Shown piece after piece: positions 1 to 8,524 of a stretch of DNA of 64,000 nucleotides. The DNA is from an uncultured Prevotellaceae bacterium (lineage in GTDB: Bacteria; Bacteroidota; Bacteroidia; Bacteroidales; Bacteroidaceae). How positions within the stretch are numbered: position 1 is the first letter of the stretch; each line of letters opens with the position of its first letter. The notes under the pieces were generated by a model that had not been told where the DNA came from, did no database searches, and was given only the letters and a program-made list of their open reading frames with translations. The stretch lies in NCBI GenBank assembly GCA_902789415.1, contig CADAOD010000006.1, positions 32,402 through 96,401 of the forward strand, in the 5' to 3' direction. The translations under genes were made by a program, and so were the position numbers.

Positions 1-367
1 GCTGTACGTTCTTGATAACAGCCTCTGATGAGTAGGTGGCACCTGTTACAACGTCAACCTTCTGTTTTTTGGCGTCCTTTACCTTCATACCGTTCCACTT
101 ATTCAGCAGGTTCTTCTTCACCTTAATAAAATACTTAGGTGTTTCCTGATTCTTCAGTGCCTCAATCTTTACCACCTTGTTTTTCTGGATGTATATCTTA
201 AGTGGTGTAGCGCCTAAGTAGCCCTGCACGTCCTTACCCAGCGAGGTGGTGTTGATTACTGTCATCCCGTTTTCTTTTGTCATGGTGTCGTCGGCCATCC
301 AACTTGTTAGCATGAGGGCAACAACCATCAGCGAGCAACAGCTCGCAGTCATCATTAATTTCTTCAT
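1..367 (-). CDS. FMN-binding domain protein, 3' part outside the window
   Basis: Starting at the ATG on the minus strand at 367 the frame stays open to the window edge (122 codons). The N-terminus MKKLMMTASCCSLMVVALML is a signal sequence. Residues about 105-112 read VTGATYSS, the S/T-GAT-x-S motif at which FMN is covalently attached in NqrC/RnfG-type FMN_bind domains, preceded by a KWNGMKVKDAK segment typical of the fold. The likely role is an exported flavin-carrying electron transfer protein or urocanate-reductase-like domain, but the C-terminal part that would decide is missing. It lies 16 nt downstream of ybeY on the same strand and probably ends the ruvB-coaD-ybeY transcript. Motif assignment is firm; exact function is not. 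Confidence 0.8.
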   Translation of the reverse strand, partial: MKKLMMTASCCSLMVVALMLTSWMADDTMTKENGMTVINTTSLGKDVQGYLGATPLKIYIQKNKVVKIEALKNQETPKYFIKVKKNLLNKWNGMKVKDAKKQKVDVVTGATYSSEAVIKNVQ

Positions 368-383
368 ATATCTTAAAAACTTG

Positions 384-803
384 TTATTCTTCTTTCAACA
401 TGGCAAGTGCCTTATCCTCGGCAGCTTCCATTATCTCACGCTCGCCTGGACCTTTGTCGTTAATACCGCACAGGTGCAGAATGCCGTGTATGATTACACG
501 GTGCAGCTCTTCGTCGTAAGGGCGACCATACTTGTCGGCGTTGGTAAATACCGTATCTACTGATATGTAGATATCGCCGCTGATAGTCTTGTCCTCACAG
601 TAATCGAAGGTGATGATATCTGTGTAGTAGTCGTGACCTAAGAACTGGTTGTTTACCTCGAGAATCTTCTCGTCGTCTACGAACAAATAGCCGATTTCAC
701 CGACTTTCTTACCATAACTGGCGGCAACCTTGCGAATCCAGTTAGTAGTCTCACGCTTTTTAATGTTAGGGAATTTAACCCCCTCTGCTTCGTATATAAT
801 CAT
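384..803 (-). CDS. ybeY: endoribonuclease YbeY (rRNA maturation factor)
   Basis: 139 residues, the normal size of this zinc-dependent endoribonuclease involved in 16S rRNA 3' end maturation and ribosome quality control. The zinc-binding signature is seen near residues 105-118 as HGILHLCGIND, matching the family consensus H-G-x-L-H-L-x-G-x-D, with the third histidine position replaced by N-D in this reading, a variation that should be noted. The upstream DYYTDIITF segment also fits the family. The start is only 2 nt after the coaD stop, so the two are very probably translated from one message. Confidence 0.93.
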   Translation of the reverse strand: MIIYEAEGVKFPNIKKRETTNWIRKVAASYGKKVGEIGYLFVDDEKILEVNNQFLGHDYYTDIITFDYCEDKTISGDIYISVDTVFTNADKYGRPYDEELHRVIIHGILHLCGINDKGPGEREIMEAAEDKALAMLKEE

Positions 804-805
804 AG

Positions 806-1255
806 TTACTGTTTTTTCGGTAAAAACTCACTAATATCTACGCCAAAATGCTGCAGCTCGCGCAGGGCACTCGATGATACGCTGGCCAGCTCGGGCTCGG
901 TGTATAGCAGAATAGTCTCGATGCCACCCAGGCGACGATTAAAATCGGCTTGCGCCTGTTCGTACTCAAAGTCGTTTACATTGCGCACGCCTTTCACGAT
1001 GAATTGGGCATTTTCGGCTTTAGCAAAGTCCATCGCCAAGCCATTAAAGATTTTTACCTCTATGCGTGTATCATCGGCATAGAGTGCCTTGATGGCTTGC
1101 ATGCGCTCATCGGCTTTGGGCATGTTGGGCTTGTTTACATTATCGCCCACCACGCCGATTACCAAACGGTCGAAGAGTGGTAATGCGCGTCGCACAATCG
1201 AAGCGTGCCCAATGGTAAAGGGATTAAAGCTCCCTACGTATATTCCTGTTCTCAT
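806..1255 (-). CDS. coaD: phosphopantetheine adenylyltransferase
   Basis: Transfers AMP from ATP to 4'-phosphopantetheine, the penultimate step of coenzyme A synthesis, in the cytoplasm. Starting at MRTGIYVG (1255) gives 149 residues; the longer frame from 1294 would add 13 residues overlapping ruvB and is rejected. The nucleotidyl-transferase motif GSFNPFTIGH is at residues 8-17, and VSSSALREL near the C-terminus is the ATP-binding serine-rich motif. The ATG follows the ruvB stop by one base, indicating coupled translation. The rest of the CoA pathway lies about 23 kb away (panBCD-coaBC-coaX). Confidence 0.95.
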   Translation of the reverse strand: MRTGIYVGSFNPFTIGHASIVRRALPLFDRLVIGVVGDNVNKPNMPKADERMQAIKALYADDTRIEVKIFNGLAMDFAKAENAQFIVKGVRNVNDFEYEQAQADFNRRLGGIETILLYTEPELASVSSSALRELQHFGVDISEFLPKKQ

Positions 1256-1256
1256 A

Positions 1257-2294
1257 TCAGTCAAACAGATTTGGTTGCATAATGTTTCCGCCATAAGGAT
1301 TTCGACCGAAGTGCTTGTAAGCCAGTTCGGTTACCATACGTCCGCGAGGGGTTCGCTTAATAAAGCCCTCCATTATAAGGAATGGCTCGTACACCTCTTC
1401 TACGGTGCCAGCATCCTCGCCGATGGCGGTTGCGATGGTGGTGATACCTACAGGACCGCCACGGAACTTATCGATGATGGTAAGCAGAATTTTATTGTCG
1501 ATTTCATCGAGACCGTACTTGTCGATGTTCAGGGCTGTGAGTGCCACACGGGTAATTTTGGTGTCGATGGTGCCGTTGCCTTTCACCTGGGCAAAGTCGC
1601 GAACACGGCGCAGCAAGGCGTTGGCGATACGTGGCGTTCCACGTGAACGTCCTGCAATCTCCAGGGCGGCATCTTCGGTAATGGGCACACCTAAGATATT
1701 GGCCGAGCGCTCAATAATGGCCTGCAGCGTTTCGGGCTCGTAGTACTCCAGGTGCATGTTGATACCGAAACGGGCACGCAAAGGTGCTGTAAGTAGTCCG
1801 CTACGGGTGGTAGCGCCCACCAGCGTAAACGGGTTCAAATCAATCTGGATGCTACGTGCCGACGGACCTTTGTCAATCATGATGTCAATGCGATAATCCT
1901 CCATGGCGCTGTAGAGATATTCTTCGACTACAGGCGAGAGACGGTGGATTTCGTCGATAAAAAGCACGTCGTTCTTTTCGAGTGATGTCAGGATGCCGGC
2001 CAGATCGCCTGGCTTGTCGAGTACTGGGCCGCTGGTAATCTTAAAACCTACGCCTAGCTCGTTGGCAATGATATTCGATAGGGTTGTCTTACCCAGTCCT
2101 GGAGGACCGTGCAGCAAGGTGTGATCCAAGGGCTCGCCACGATATTTGGCTGCCTCTACAAACACCTCAAGATTCTCAACAACCTTTTTCTGACCGCTAA
2201 AGTCACTAAAGCTCAGCGGTCGTAAAGCGTTCTCAAAGTCCTTTTCGCCTTGAGAGTAACGTTCTTCTCGAATATCGAAATCCTCGTCCATCAT
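1257..2294 (-). CDS. ruvB: Holliday junction branch migration ATPase RuvB
   Basis: 345 residues, the usual length. RuvB is the hexameric AAA+ motor that drives branch migration with RuvA at Holliday junctions. Walker A GPPGLGKT is at residues 63-70 and Walker [10 protein letters not shown] at about 111-119, followed by sensor motif GATTRSG and the C-terminal winged-helix part ending with RTPRGR. The -7 promoter box (CAAAATTA on the plus strand at 2305-2312) lies 11 nt upstream of the start and abuts the lemA terminator. First gene of the ruvB-coaD-ybeY-FMN_bind transcript. Confidence 0.97.
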   Translation of the reverse strand: MMDEDFDIREERYSQGEKDFENALRPLSFSDFSGQKKVVENLEVFVEAAKYRGEPLDHTLLHGPPGLGKTTLSNIIANELGVGFKITSGPVLDKPGDLAGILTSLEKNDVLFIDEIHRLSPVVEEYLYSAMEDYRIDIMIDKGPSARSIQIDLNPFTLVGATTRSGLLTAPLRARFGINMHLEYYEPETLQAIIERSANILGVPITEDAALEIAGRSRGTPRIANALLRRVRDFAQVKGNGTIDTKITRVALTALNIDKYGLDEIDNKILLTIIDKFRGGPVGITTIATAIGEDAGTVEEVYEPFLIMEGFIKRTPRGRMVTELAYKHFGRNPYGGNIMQPNLFD

Positions 2295-2313
2295 ATTTCG
2301 TGTGCAAAATTAC

Positions 2314-2348
2314 TAAAAAAGCCACAGACTACAAAAAAATCTGTGGCT
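2314..2348 (-). terminator. rho-independent terminator of lemA
   Basis: On the minus strand AGCCACAGA and TCTGTGGCT form a 9-bp stem around an 11-nt loop, followed by a run of six T (plus-strand A run at 2314-2319). It stands between the lemA stop and the ruvB -7 box, insulating the two. Confidence 0.85.
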
Positions 2349-2373
2349 ATTTGTAATTTTTTACTTTTACTCA

Positions 2374-2952
2374 TTATTTTTTAAAGGCTTCGTCAAGGTC
2401 GGGATAATCCTTCTTCTTTTCGTTATCCACCTTCAGATACTCTTTTACATCAAAATGCAGCATCGATGCCACAATGCTTGATGGCCACTGGCGAACCATG
2501 CGGTTCATCTTGGTAGCGGTATCATTATATACCATACGCGAGATGCGTACGTTCTCCTCGTATTGTCTCTGTCCGTCCTGTGCCTTGGCGTAAAGGTCGC
2601 TGGCTTTCAGCTCAGGATACTGCTCAACTACTACGTTCAGGCGGGCCATCATCTGACTCAGCAGATCCGACTGTGCATTGATGCCTGCTGGTGTGGCGGC
2701 CGATGTGTGACCACCGCGAGCTTCGATAGTCTGAATAATGGTCTCACTCTCGTGCTTGGCATACTGTGCGGCCGTTTTGGCTAAAGCTACTACAGCGTCG
2801 AAACGCGAATTAAGCTGAACCTCAATCTGGCTCAGGGAATTTTTGCACATTTCATCAAGACTTACCAGGCTGCGCTGGGTTGAGATGAAATAAAGGATAA
2901 CGATAATCGCTATCGCAACGATAACTCCAAAGAATAATCCAATTCCTGTCAT
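2374..2952 (-). CDS. lemA: LemA family membrane protein
   Basis: 192 residues. One N-terminal membrane helix (residues about 4-24, GLFFGVIVAIAIIVILYFIS) is followed by a long helical soluble domain with the LemA pattern: SLDEMCKNSLSQIEVQLNSR, then LLSQMMARLNVVVEQYPELK and YNDTATKMNR near the end. The family is widespread, membrane anchored, and of uncertain molecular function. A -7 box CAAAGATA (minus-strand TATCTTTG) is at 2981-2988. Monocistronic, with its own terminator. Divergent from the SGNH hydrolase. Confidence 0.92.
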   Translation of the reverse strand: MTGIGLFFGVIVAIAIIVILYFISTQRSLVSLDEMCKNSLSQIEVQLNSRFDAVVALAKTAAQYAKHESETIIQTIEARGGHTSAATPAGINAQSDLLSQMMARLNVVVEQYPELKASDLYAKAQDGQRQYEENVRISRMVYNDTATKMNRMVRQWPSSIVASMLHFDVKEYLKVDNEKKKDYPDLDEAFKK

Positions 2953-3030
2953 AATTTAAAATTTTATGGTTTAATTGGGGCAAAGATACAAAAAGATTTC
3001 GTAACTTTGCCACCAAAACTTAAAAATTAT

Positions 3031-4161
3031 ATGAAAAAAGTGTTTTTGGTAGCTTTCGCAGCTATGTTGTGCCAGCAAATGTTGGCAATTAAGACTATGC
3101 CAATCAAAGGCGAAGTCGTTAAACCTACTGATACTCACATTCAGTATGCCGGACGTATTAGCTTTACTAACCCCGAGCGCCCTGCTTTTAACTTTCCAGG
3201 CGTGCAGATAGTAGCTGCCTTCGAGGGTACCTCGCTTCGCATGCTGGCCAAGCCACAGAGTGGTTATTTTGTGGCTCAGATTGATAAAGCTGAACCTTTT
3301 AAGGTGGCTTTTCGTGGCGAGCGCGACTCGTTGGTAACGCTGGCTACTGCTTTGGTAGATGGTGTACACACCGTTAAACTGATGTATGTCATCGAGGGTT
3401 ACGAGATGTTCCCAGAGTTCTGGGGATTTGTGCTCGATAAAGGTAAGAAGTTGGTTGATGCGCCTGCGATGCCTACCAGAAAGATTGAATTCATCGGTAA
3501 CTCGATTACCTGCGGTTATGGTAACGAGGGCTTAAATAAAAGAGAGCATTTTGATTATGCTACCGAGAACCATTATTACTCGTACGCATCTATTACTGCA
3601 CGCAATCTGGATGCGCAGCATTGGGTTGTGGCTCGTAGCGGTATCGGTGCCTATCGCAATTATAACGGTCCCAAGACGGGTAACCCAGAGTCGAACATGC
3701 TGGCTCAGTACGAGTATATTGGTTATGCTTGGAAACCAGAACTGCGCCACGAGGCTACTTTCTTGCGCGAAAAATGGGATTTCAGCCGTTATCAGCCTGA
3801 TGTGATCTGCATCAATCTGGGTACCAACGATACTTCGACCAACAACTACGACCTGAAGCTGTTGAAGCAGAACTACAAGAAGCTGCTACAGATGGTGCGC
3901 CTGCATAACCCCAAGGCTAAGATTGTGTTCCTGTCGGGTTCGATGCTGTATAACAAGGAGTTGCAGCAGGTGAAGCAGTTGCTCGACGAGGTGACTGCCG
4001 AGGCTAAGAAAGCTGGCGACAATGAGGTTTATCGCTTTGATATGGCGCCTATTTCGGGCAACGAGTGGTATGGCAACGATTGGCACCCCAACGTGTATAT
4101 GGACGAAAAGATGGCTGGCGAACTAACAGCCTTTCTGCGTTCGCTCATGGGGTGGTTCTAA
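3031..4161 (+). CDS. secreted SGNH/GDSL esterase with N-terminal beta-sandwich (CE2-like)
   Basis: Start chosen at MKKVFLVAFAAMLCQQMLA (3031), a clean signal peptide; the 8 upstream residues of the longer frame lie on the promoter (-7 TAACTTTG at 3002-3009). 376 residues. Residues about 25-130 form a beta-rich N-terminal domain; the SGNH hydrolase follows with block I FIGNSITCGYG (catalytic Ser), block III INLGTNDTS and block V NDWHPN with the catalytic Asp/His pair. This two-domain arrangement is that of carbohydrate esterase family 2, which deacetylates plant polysaccharides or oligosaccharides in the periplasm. Substrate not determinable from sequence alone. It stands alone, convergent with dusB. 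Confidence 0.85.
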   Translation: MKKVFLVAFAAMLCQQMLAIKTMPIKGEVVKPTDTHIQYAGRISFTNPERPAFNFPGVQIVAAFEGTSLRMLAKPQSGYFVAQIDKAEPFKVAFRGERDSLVTLATALVDGVHTVKLMYVIEGYEMFPEFWGFVLDKGKKLVDAPAMPTRKIEFIGNSITCGYGNEGLNKREHFDYATENHYYSYASITARNLDAQHWVVARSGIGAYRNYNGPKTGNPESNMLAQYEYIGYAWKPELRHEATFLREKWDFSRYQPDVICINLGTNDTSTNNYDLKLLKQNYKKLLQMVRLHNPKAKIVFLSGSMLYNKELQQVKQLLDEVTAEAKKAGDNEVYRFDMAPISGNEWYGNDWHPNVYMDEKMAGELTAFLRSLMGWF

Positions 4162-4180
4162 AAAAGTAAGATAGAAAGGA

Positions 4181-5128
4181 TTATCCTAACAGCTTTCGTG
4201 TATCCTCCAGTATCTGCAAGAGCTCATCCATCTTTTCAGCTCGCAGCATGGCGATACGGGTCTGTCGGAAATCGGGTATTCCTTTAAATATAGGTGTAGC
4301 AGCGAGGTGTCTTCTGGTATGGAGGATGCCTCGTTTCTCGTCTATACGCTCCACGTTGATACGTAGCAACTCTTCAAGGATGTCCAGTTTCTGATTAAAG
4401 TCGAGTTCCTCGCGACTAAAAATCCAAGGACAGCCGAAGGTGGCGCGACCAATCATGATGGCATCTACACCGTAGGTCTTAAATGCCTCGTCGGCCTCGT
4501 CAAGATTGTGAATGTCGCCATTACCTATAATAGGAATATGTATCTTGGGGTTGCGCTTCACCTCGCCAATCAGCGTCCAGTCGGCCTCGCCTGTGTACAT
4601 CTGACTGCGTGTGCGGCCGTGAATGGTCAGCGCTTTAATGCCACAATCCTGCAGCTGTTCGGCCAACTCGGTGATGATGAGCTGTTCGTGGTTCCAACCC
4701 AAGCGGGTTTTAACTGTTACGGGCAACTTAACGGCATCAACCACCTTGCTGGTAATCTTCAGCATTTTTGGTATGTTCTGCAGCATGCCTGCGCCAGCGC
4801 CCTTACCTGCCACCTTTTTTACAGGACAGCCGAAGTTAATGTCGATCAGATCCGGACCGGCTTGTTCTACGATTTTGGCCGCCTCTACCATCGCCTCTAC
4901 GTCGCGTCCGTAAATCTGTATGCCTACAGGGCGCTCAGTATCGCTGATAGTCAGCTTCGAGATGGTAGATTTTACATCGCGTATCAGCGCCTCGGCGCTT
5001 ACAAACTCTGTATACACCATTGCGGCTCCAAACCGCTTGCAAAGCAGTCTGAAACCAATATCAGTCACATCCTCCATCGGTGCCAAAAACACCGGGTTTT
5101 GTCCAAATTCTATATCGCCTATCTTCAT
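4181..5128 (-). CDS. dusB: tRNA-dihydrouridine synthase (DusB type)
   Basis: FMN-dependent reduction of specific uridines in tRNA. Start taken at MKIGDIEFG (5128), because the promoter -7 box (TAACTTTG on the minus strand, 5137-5144) lies between it and the longer start at 5149. 315 residues. TIM-barrel motifs seen: APMEDVTD (FMN site), DINFGCPVKKV with the catalytic Cys, GKGAGAGML, VKTRLGW, HGRTRSQMYTG and IGRATFGCPWIF. The leader would be only a few nucleotides, so the message may be nearly leaderless. Confidence 0.94.
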   Translation of the reverse strand: MKIGDIEFGQNPVFLAPMEDVTDIGFRLLCKRFGAAMVYTEFVSAEALIRDVKSTISKLTISDTERPVGIQIYGRDVEAMVEAAKIVEQAGPDLIDINFGCPVKKVAGKGAGAGMLQNIPKMLKITSKVVDAVKLPVTVKTRLGWNHEQLIITELAEQLQDCGIKALTIHGRTRSQMYTGEADWTLIGEVKRNPKIHIPIIGNGDIHNLDEADEAFKTYGVDAIMIGRATFGCPWIFSREELDFNQKLDILEELLRINVERIDEKRGILHTRRHLAATPIFKGIPDFRQTRIAMLRAEKMDELLQILEDTRKLLG

Positions 5129-5163
5129 TTCGGGTGCAAAGTTACGCATTTTTTCTGATATTA

Positions 5164-5195
5164 TTTGGTTGATTGCAAATAATCATGTACTTTTG
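5164..5195 (+). promoter_or_regulatory. Bacteroidetes-type promoter of DUF2851-dprA
   Basis: TTTG at 5164-5167 and TACTTTTG at 5188-5195 are separated by exactly 20 nt, matching the -33/-7 consensus of the primary sigma factor in this phylum. The first start codon (5230) is 34 nt further. Confidence 0.8.
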
Positions 5196-5229
5196 TACGC
5201 AAAATTTTTACTTATAGCTAAATAATCAG

Positions 5230-6525
5230 ATGGAACAGTTACTCCACTACACCTGGAAACTGAAGCTCTTTCCGCTGAAGGAGTTGTATACAAGCGATGG
5301 CATGCTTGTAGAGGTGATTGATCCCGGCAAACATAACAACGATGCCGGGCCCGATTTTGTGAATGCCAAAATACGTATTAACGGCACCGTGTGGGCAGGT
5401 AATGTTGAGATACACGATAAGTCGAGCGACTGGTATCTGCATGGTCACGATAAAAACAGCGATTACGATAACGTGATACTGCATGTGGCCAAAGTGCTTG
5501 ATACCGAGGTGATGAAAAGCAACGGTCAGTACGTGCCTCAGTTGCAGCTTGATGTGCCACAACATGTGCAGGAACATTACGATGAATTGCGCCGAACCGA
5601 GGAGTATCCTGCCTGTTATAAGGTGATACCCCATTTGCCTTCGCTAACGGTACATTCGTGGATGGCAGCCCTGCAAACAGAACGATTGGAACGCAAAACA
5701 GCTGATATCCGAAAGCGTGTGGAGCGATGCAATGGCTCGTGGGAGGATGCTTATTTTGCCACGCTGGCCCGCAACTATGGTTTTGGTATCAACGGCGATG
5801 TGTTCGAGCAGTGGGCGCAGAACGTGCCTCTGAGCGCCGTAGCGCATCATCGCGACGATTTGTTTCAGATAGAGGCCATCTTCTTTGGTCAGGCGGGATT
5901 GCTGGAGCTTGATGCTGTGCCCGAATGCTACCAGAAGGATGCGCTCAACGATGGCTATTTTGCCCGCTTGCGCAACGAGTACCAGTACCTGGCGCATAAG
6001 TTCTCGATGAAACCGATTGATTTCAGACTGTGGCGATTTTTGCGATTGCGCCCGCAGAACTTTCCGCACATCCGTTTGGCGCAGTTGGCAAACCTATATT
6101 ACCTGCAGAAGGCCGGACTGAGTCAGATGATAGCGTGCGACACCCTCGATGAGCTCCGGCAGGTGCTCAGCTCGCAGGTTACGCCTTATTGGGAAACCCA
6201 TTATACCTTTGGCTCTGAGAGTGCTAAGAACCAGAAACATCTGTCGCTGGGCTCTATCAATCTGCTCATGATTAATACCGCCATCCCCATGCTGTTTGCC
6301 TATGGCAGGCACCAGTCGAAAGAGGTGCTATGCGATAGAGCTTTCGAGTTTCTTGAGCAGCTAAAGGCCGAGAACAACCACATTATCCGCATGTGGCAGC
6401 AGGTGGGACTGCCGGTAAAAACGGCAGGCGACTCGCAGGCGCTCATTCAACTTAAAAAAGAGTATTGCGACAAGAAGGACTGCTTGCGCTGCCGCTTTGG
6501 TTACGAATACTTAAAACGTAAATAA
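5230..6525 (+). CDS. DUF2851 family protein
   Basis: 431 residues, cytoplasmic (no signal or membrane segment). The N-terminal segment with ELYTSDGMLVEVIDPGKHN, NNDAGPDFVNAKI and WAGNVEIHDKSSDWYLHGH is the characteristic beginning of DUF2851 proteins, which are common in Bacteroidetes and have no assigned function. The C-terminus CDKKDCLRCRFGYEYLK contains three cysteines in a C-x4-C-x2-C pattern that could bind metal. It precedes dprA by 5 nt, so the two are cotranscribed; a link to DNA uptake or processing is only suggested by this pairing. Confidence 0.85.
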   Translation: MEQLLHYTWKLKLFPLKELYTSDGMLVEVIDPGKHNNDAGPDFVNAKIRINGTVWAGNVEIHDKSSDWYLHGHDKNSDYDNVILHVAKVLDTEVMKSNGQYVPQLQLDVPQHVQEHYDELRRTEEYPACYKVIPHLPSLTVHSWMAALQTERLERKTADIRKRVERCNGSWEDAYFATLARNYGFGINGDVFEQWAQNVPLSAVAHHRDDLFQIEAIFFGQAGLLELDAVPECYQKDALNDGYFARLRNEYQYLAHKFSMKPIDFRLWRFLRLRPQNFPHIRLAQLANLYYLQKAGLSQMIACDTLDELRQVLSSQVTPYWETHYTFGSESAKNQKHLSLGSINLLMINTAIPMLFAYGRHQSKEVLCDRAFEFLEQLKAENNHIIRMWQQVGLPVKTAGDSQALIQLKKEYCDKKDCLRCRFGYEYLKRK

Positions 6526-6530
6526 CATCT

Positions 6531-7655
6531 ATGAATCAGGAGATATTCTATGCAATGGCGCTAACACGCCTCACTAACTTTAATTTTCAGCAGGCCTTAG
6601 AGATGTACAAAGCTGCTGGCAGTGCCCAGCGACTATACGAACACCGTAACGATATTGGCGACTTGATTGAAGGCTGCACGCCACGCCTGATAGCTGCTCT
6701 GAAGGATTGGGGCGATGCGATGAAACGGGCCGAATTTGAGTTGCAGTATATGGAGGAACACCAAATTCGCGCCATTACGCTGATTGACGATGATTATCCG
6801 CAGCGCATGCTTGAGTGCCCTGATGCGCCGCTGGTGATGTACTATAAGGGTAATGCCGATTTGAATCAGCAACGTATCATCAGCATTGTAGGTACGCGCC
6901 ACATGACGACTTATGGCGAAGATATCATCCGTAAGTTTACAGCCGAGTTGCACGAGATGTGTCCCAACGTGTTGATAGTAAGCGGTTTGGCTTATGGTGT
7001 AGATATCTGTGCCCATCGCAACGCGCTCCAGAACGGTTACCAAACCTTGGGCGTTTTGGCTCACGGATTAGACCAGATTTACCCTTATCATCATCGCGAC
7101 ACAGCGGCTGAGATGACGGCTCATGGCGGACTGCTTACTGAGTTTATGACCCAGACTAATGCCGATAAGGTAAACTTTGTGCGCCGAAACCGTATTGTGG
7201 CAGGTTGTGCCGATGCTACCATTGTGATTGAGAGTGCCGCCAAAGGTGGCAGTTTGATAACAGCCGATATAGCACAGAGCTACAATCGCCCCGTATTTGC
7301 GTTCCCAGGCAATGTGGGTCGACCATTCTCCGAGGGTTGCAACCATCTGGTTCGCGATAAGGCTGCCGAGTTGATTACCAGCGCTGCCGATTTTGTTGAG
7401 GCTATGGGATGGCAGGACGATGCTATCCGCCAGCAGGCTTTGGCAAGTGGTATAGAGCGCCAACTGTTCCCTGAGCTATCGGCCGAAGAACAGAAAATCG
7501 TAGATTTGCTGCAGCAAACCAACGATCTCCAGATAAATGTATTGAGTGTGCACGCAGACCTCTCTATCAGTCAGGTTACTGCGTTGCTCTTCCAACTCGA
7601 AATGAAAGGCGTGGTAAAGGCTCTGGCTGGTGGCATGTATCACCTTATTTTGTAG
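6531..7655 (+). CDS. dprA: DNA-processing protein DprA
   Basis: 374 residues. DprA binds incoming single-stranded DNA and loads RecA during natural transformation. N-terminal helical region (about 1-65), then the Rossmann-like core with ISIVGTRHMTTYG, IVSGLAYGVD and AKGGSLITADIAQ, which form the conserved phosphate-binding/ssDNA pocket, and a C-terminal winged-helix DprA domain (about 310-374) ending in LFQLEMKGVVKALAGGMY. Overlaps the convergent DUF2520 gene by 11 nt at the stop codons. Confidence 0.95.
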   Translation: MNQEIFYAMALTRLTNFNFQQALEMYKAAGSAQRLYEHRNDIGDLIEGCTPRLIAALKDWGDAMKRAEFELQYMEEHQIRAITLIDDDYPQRMLECPDAPLVMYYKGNADLNQQRIISIVGTRHMTTYGEDIIRKFTAELHEMCPNVLIVSGLAYGVDICAHRNALQNGYQTLGVLAHGLDQIYPYHHRDTAAEMTAHGGLLTEFMTQTNADKVNFVRRNRIVAGCADATIVIESAAKGGSLITADIAQSYNRPVFAFPGNVGRPFSEGCNHLVRDKAAELITSAADFVEAMGWQDDAIRQQALASGIERQLFPELSAEEQKIVDLLQQTNDLQINVLSVHADLSISQVTALLFQLEMKGVVKALAGGMYHLIL

Positions 7656-8415
7656 CATCCTCGTGAATGCTCTCGGCCATCAGCTTATAGATTTGCTTGG
7701 TGCGTTCGTTGTTCAGCAAGTCCATCTGCATCTGCATCACGCCTGTATCCCAACGCATCATCGGACCTGTCTGTGCCTGTTTTGGGTTCAGCGTGGCCAC
7801 TTTTCGTGCCGTTTCATCGATTAGCGGCAGAAAAAGCTTAAAATCCATCTGCTCCTCTTCCAGCACCTTTTCGGCCAGTCGGTAGCAGTGGTTAGTAAAG
7901 TTGCAGGCCAGCACGGCAGCTAAGTGCAGCTTTTTGCGCTGTGCCGATGTGGCTGGTACCACATTCTGCGATACACTCTCGGCCAATGTGCGGATGGTGG
8001 CTAATGTGGCATCGTCCGAAGCCTCGATAAAACAGGGTATCGGCTTGAAATCCACCTGCTTGTTCTTCGAGAATGTTTGCATGGGGTATAGCACGCCGTA
8101 ATGCTTGGCGTGTGGCTGCAGCACCTGCATGGCTATACTGCCCGCTGTGTGCAGTACGATGGCGTTTTGCGCCTTACGACCTACCTTTTCGGCCAGCGCG
8201 CTGATGGCGTCGTCCTTTACTGAGATGATGTACACATCGGCATTTTCGCTGATTTCATCGATGTTGGTGGTGTAGGGGCACCCCAACTTGGTGGCCAACT
8301 CGCTGGCGTGCTCGGTAGTGCGGCTGTAAACCTGCTCTATCTGCTGCCCTGCCTGGCTAAGTGCCAACGATAAATGAGTGGCCAAATTTCCTGATCCTAC
8401 GATTACTATCTTCAT
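7645..8415 (-). CDS. Rossmann-like and DUF2520 domain protein
   Basis: 256 residues. The dinucleotide-binding motif GSGNLATHLSLAL (residues 7-19) starts an NAD(P)-binding fold; the C-terminal half (from about 125, CFIEASDDATL onward, with NFTNHCYRLAEKVL) is DUF2520. The family resembles short 6-phosphogluconate/ketopantoate-type dehydrogenases, and no substrate is established. Because panE is absent from the pan operon in this window it is tempting to propose a ketopantoate reductase role, but the sequence does not show this. -7 box at 8424-8431 (plus-strand CAAAGGTA), 8 nt before the start. Confidence 0.85.
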   Translation of the reverse strand: MKIVIVGSGNLATHLSLALSQAGQQIEQVYSRTTEHASELATKLGCPYTTNIDEISENADVYIISVKDDAISALAEKVGRKAQNAIVLHTAGSIAMQVLQPHAKHYGVLYPMQTFSKNKQVDFKPIPCFIEASDDATLATIRTLAESVSQNVVPATSAQRKKLHLAAVLACNFTNHCYRLAEKVLEEEQMDFKLFLPLIDETARKVATLNPKQAQTGPMMRWDTGVMQMQMDLLNNERTKQIYKLMAESIHEDATK

Positions 8416-8524
8416 AATGGCTGCAAAGGTACAAAAAATAATTAACTTTTGTAGTGAAAATTCTTTTTACTCGATAAAAAACACTATTTTTGCACCAGAA
8501 ATCTAATCACAACTAAAAAGACGT

